A stretch of DNA of 64,000 bases. It comes from an uncultured Winogradskyella sp. (GTDB taxonomy: Bacteria > Bacteroidota > Bacteroidia > Flavobacteriales > Flavobacteriaceae). Shown piece after piece: positions 62,849 to 64,000 of the stretch; within the stretch, counting starts at the first letter, position 1; every line of letters begins with the position of its first letter. Both the position numbers and the translations under genes were made by a program. The notes under the pieces were generated by a model. The model saw only the letters and a program-made list of their open reading frames with translations. It did no database searches and had not been told where the DNA came from. Where the stretch lies: the NCBI RefSeq assembly GCF_947495255.1, contig NZ_CANLYI010000006.1, positions 1 through 64,000 on the forward strand. The letters are read 5' to 3'.

Positions 62849-64000
62849 ATGAGTGACGATAAAAAAGTAATTTTTGCTATGTCTGGTCTTACAAAGACCT
62901 TTCCTGGAGCAAACACACCTGTTTTAAAAAACATATATTTAAGTTTCTTCTATGGAGCTAAAATTGGTATTCTTGGTTTAAACGGGTCAGGTAAATCTAC
63001 CTTATTAAAGATAATTGCAGGCGTTGATAAAAATTATCAAGGTGATGTGGTTTTTCAACCAGGTTATACGGTTGGCTATTTAGAACAAGAACCACAATTA
63101 GACGATGATAAAACGGTTATGGAAATCGTTAGAGAAGGTGCTGCAGAAACAGTAGCAATTCTTGATGAATACAACAGTATTAATGATCAGTTTGGTTTAG
63201 AAGAAGTATATAGCGATGCAGATAAGATGGAAAAGCTTATGAATCGCCAAGCTGAATTACAAGATCAAATTGATGCATCAAATGCATGGGAATTAGATAC
63301 CAAGCTAGAAATCGCTATGGATGCTTTGCGTACTCCAGATGGTGATAAGAAGATAGGTGTACTTTCTGGTGGTGAGCGTCGTCGTGTTGCCTTATGTCGT
63401 TTATTACTGCAAGAACCAGATGTATTGTTATTAGATGAGCCAACTAACCATTTAGATGCAGAGTCTGTACATTGGTTAGAGCATCATTTAGCGCAATATA
63501 AAGGAACTGTAATCGCTGTAACGCACGATAGATATTTCTTAGATAATGTTGCTGGTTGGATTTTAGAACTCGATAGAGGTGAAGGTATTCCATGGAAAGG
63601 GAATTACTCATCTTGGTTAGATCAAAAATCTACACGTATGGCTCAAGAGAGCAAAGTAGCTTCTAAACGTCAGAAAACATTAGAGCGCGAGTTAGATTGG
63701 GTACGTCAAGGTGCAAAAGGAAGACAAACTAAGCAGAAGGCGCGTTTAAAAAATTACGATAAATTGATGAGTCAAGATCAAAAGCAACTTGACGAGAAGT
63801 TAGAAATCTATATTCCAAATGGTCCACGTTTAGGAACTAATGTTATTGAAGCCTCTGGTGTTGCAAAAGCTTATGACGACAAGTTGTTATATGACGATTT
63901 AAACTTTAATTTACCTCAAGCAGGAATTGTAGGTATTATTGGCCCAAATGGTGCAGGTAAAACTACCATTTTCAGAATGATAATGGGAGAGGAGAATCCT
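62849..64000 (+). CDS. ettA: Energy-dependent translational throttle EttA (partial, runs off the window)
   Basis: The first 384 codons of an ABC-F protein, cut by the window end. Start ATG 62849 opens [20 protein letters not shown]. The first ATPase domain has Walker [10 protein letters not shown], signature LSGGERRR, Walker [13 protein letters not shown] and the H-switch THDRYF. The linker region [15 protein letters not shown] and the second Walker [11 protein letters not shown] are present. EttA gates the ribosome's first elongation step according to energy state. Confidence 0.95.
   Translation, partial: MSDDKKVIFAMSGLTKTFPGANTPVLKNIYLSFFYGAKIGILGLNGSGKSTLLKIIAGVDKNYQGDVVFQPGYTVGYLEQEPQLDDDKTVMEIVREGAAETVAILDEYNSINDQFGLEEVYSDADKMEKLMNRQAELQDQIDASNAWELDTKLEIAMDALRTPDGDKKIGVLSGGERRRVALCRLLLQEPDVLLLDEPTNHLDAESVHWLEHHLAQYKGTVIAVTHDRYFLDNVAGWILELDRGEGIPWKGNYSSWLDQKSTRMAQESKVASKRQKTLERELDWVRQGAKGRQTKQKARLKNYDKLMSQDQKQLDEKLEIYIPNGPRLGTNVIEASGVAKAYDDKLLYDDLNFNLPQAGIVGIIGPNGAGKTTIFRMIMGEENP

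Overview
The window is AT-rich DNA from a member of the Bacteroidota, most likely a marine Flavobacteriaceae. The evidence is Bacteroidetes-type conjugation genes (TraE-F-G-I-J-K-M-N, RteC, BfmA/BtgA), a SusC/SusD pair with a FecI/FecR regulator pair, and a core block containing gliding-lineage families such as DUF4159, DUF6520 and a CAL67264-type membrane protein. No species name can be given from sequence alone.

Layout. Positions 1 to about 31 kb look like an integrative conjugative element (ICE). It has a tyrosine integrase (160-1290), ssb and small accessory genes, a probable oriT (about 3.9 kb), mobilisation protein, relaxase and coupling protein (4.1-7.1 kb), a HipB/HipA module, a leftward tra operon (15.7 to 8.9 kb), a peptidoglycan amidase, a cargo block (16.7-22.5 kb), a replication/excision block (22.5-24.0 kb), and rteC with a bifunctional PLP-enzyme/GNAT gene (24.4-27.6 kb). 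From 27.8 to 40.8 kb there are a DUF7793 protein, an AraC regulator, a MauE/DUF6520 cluster, and a peptide-uptake locus (metalloprotease, SusD, SusC, FecR, FecI). A gene-poor kilobase leads to three tRNA genes (Arg, Pro, Ser; 41.76-42.08 kb). From 42.5 kb to the end is ordinary core chromosome: RNA methyltransferases, tsaD, tamB, pfkA, gap, mgsA, an acyl-CoA carboxylase, a pirin operon and ettA (cut by the window end).

The most interesting part is the leftward operon 19397-16704. It encodes a 41-residue basic protein, an LRAT-fold (NlpC/P60-like) protein with a C-terminal membrane helix, a Pycsar-type transmembrane effector (PycTM), a class III pyrimidine cyclase (PycC), and an E2-like (ubiquitin-conjugating fold) protein with a SEC-C zinc knuckle. 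Cyclase plus membrane effector is the known core of Pycsar anti-phage defence. The LRAT, E2-SEC-C and small-protein additions are not part of the characterised two-gene systems I know, and they suggest an extended, ubiquitin-like-modified Pycsar variant. It is divergent from a sigma-like / small protein / ImmA-IrrE protease trio and sits in typical ICE cargo space.

Functional picture: the integrase, HTH protein and RteC would control excision; BtgA/BtgB proteins and the coupling protein would process DNA at oriT; the Tra proteins and amidase build the transfer channel; the AOS-GNAT enzyme beside RteC may make a small molecule linked to element control; HipBA and the Pycsar-like operon would stabilise the element or protect its host. 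All assignments rest on reading motifs by eye; no database search was run.
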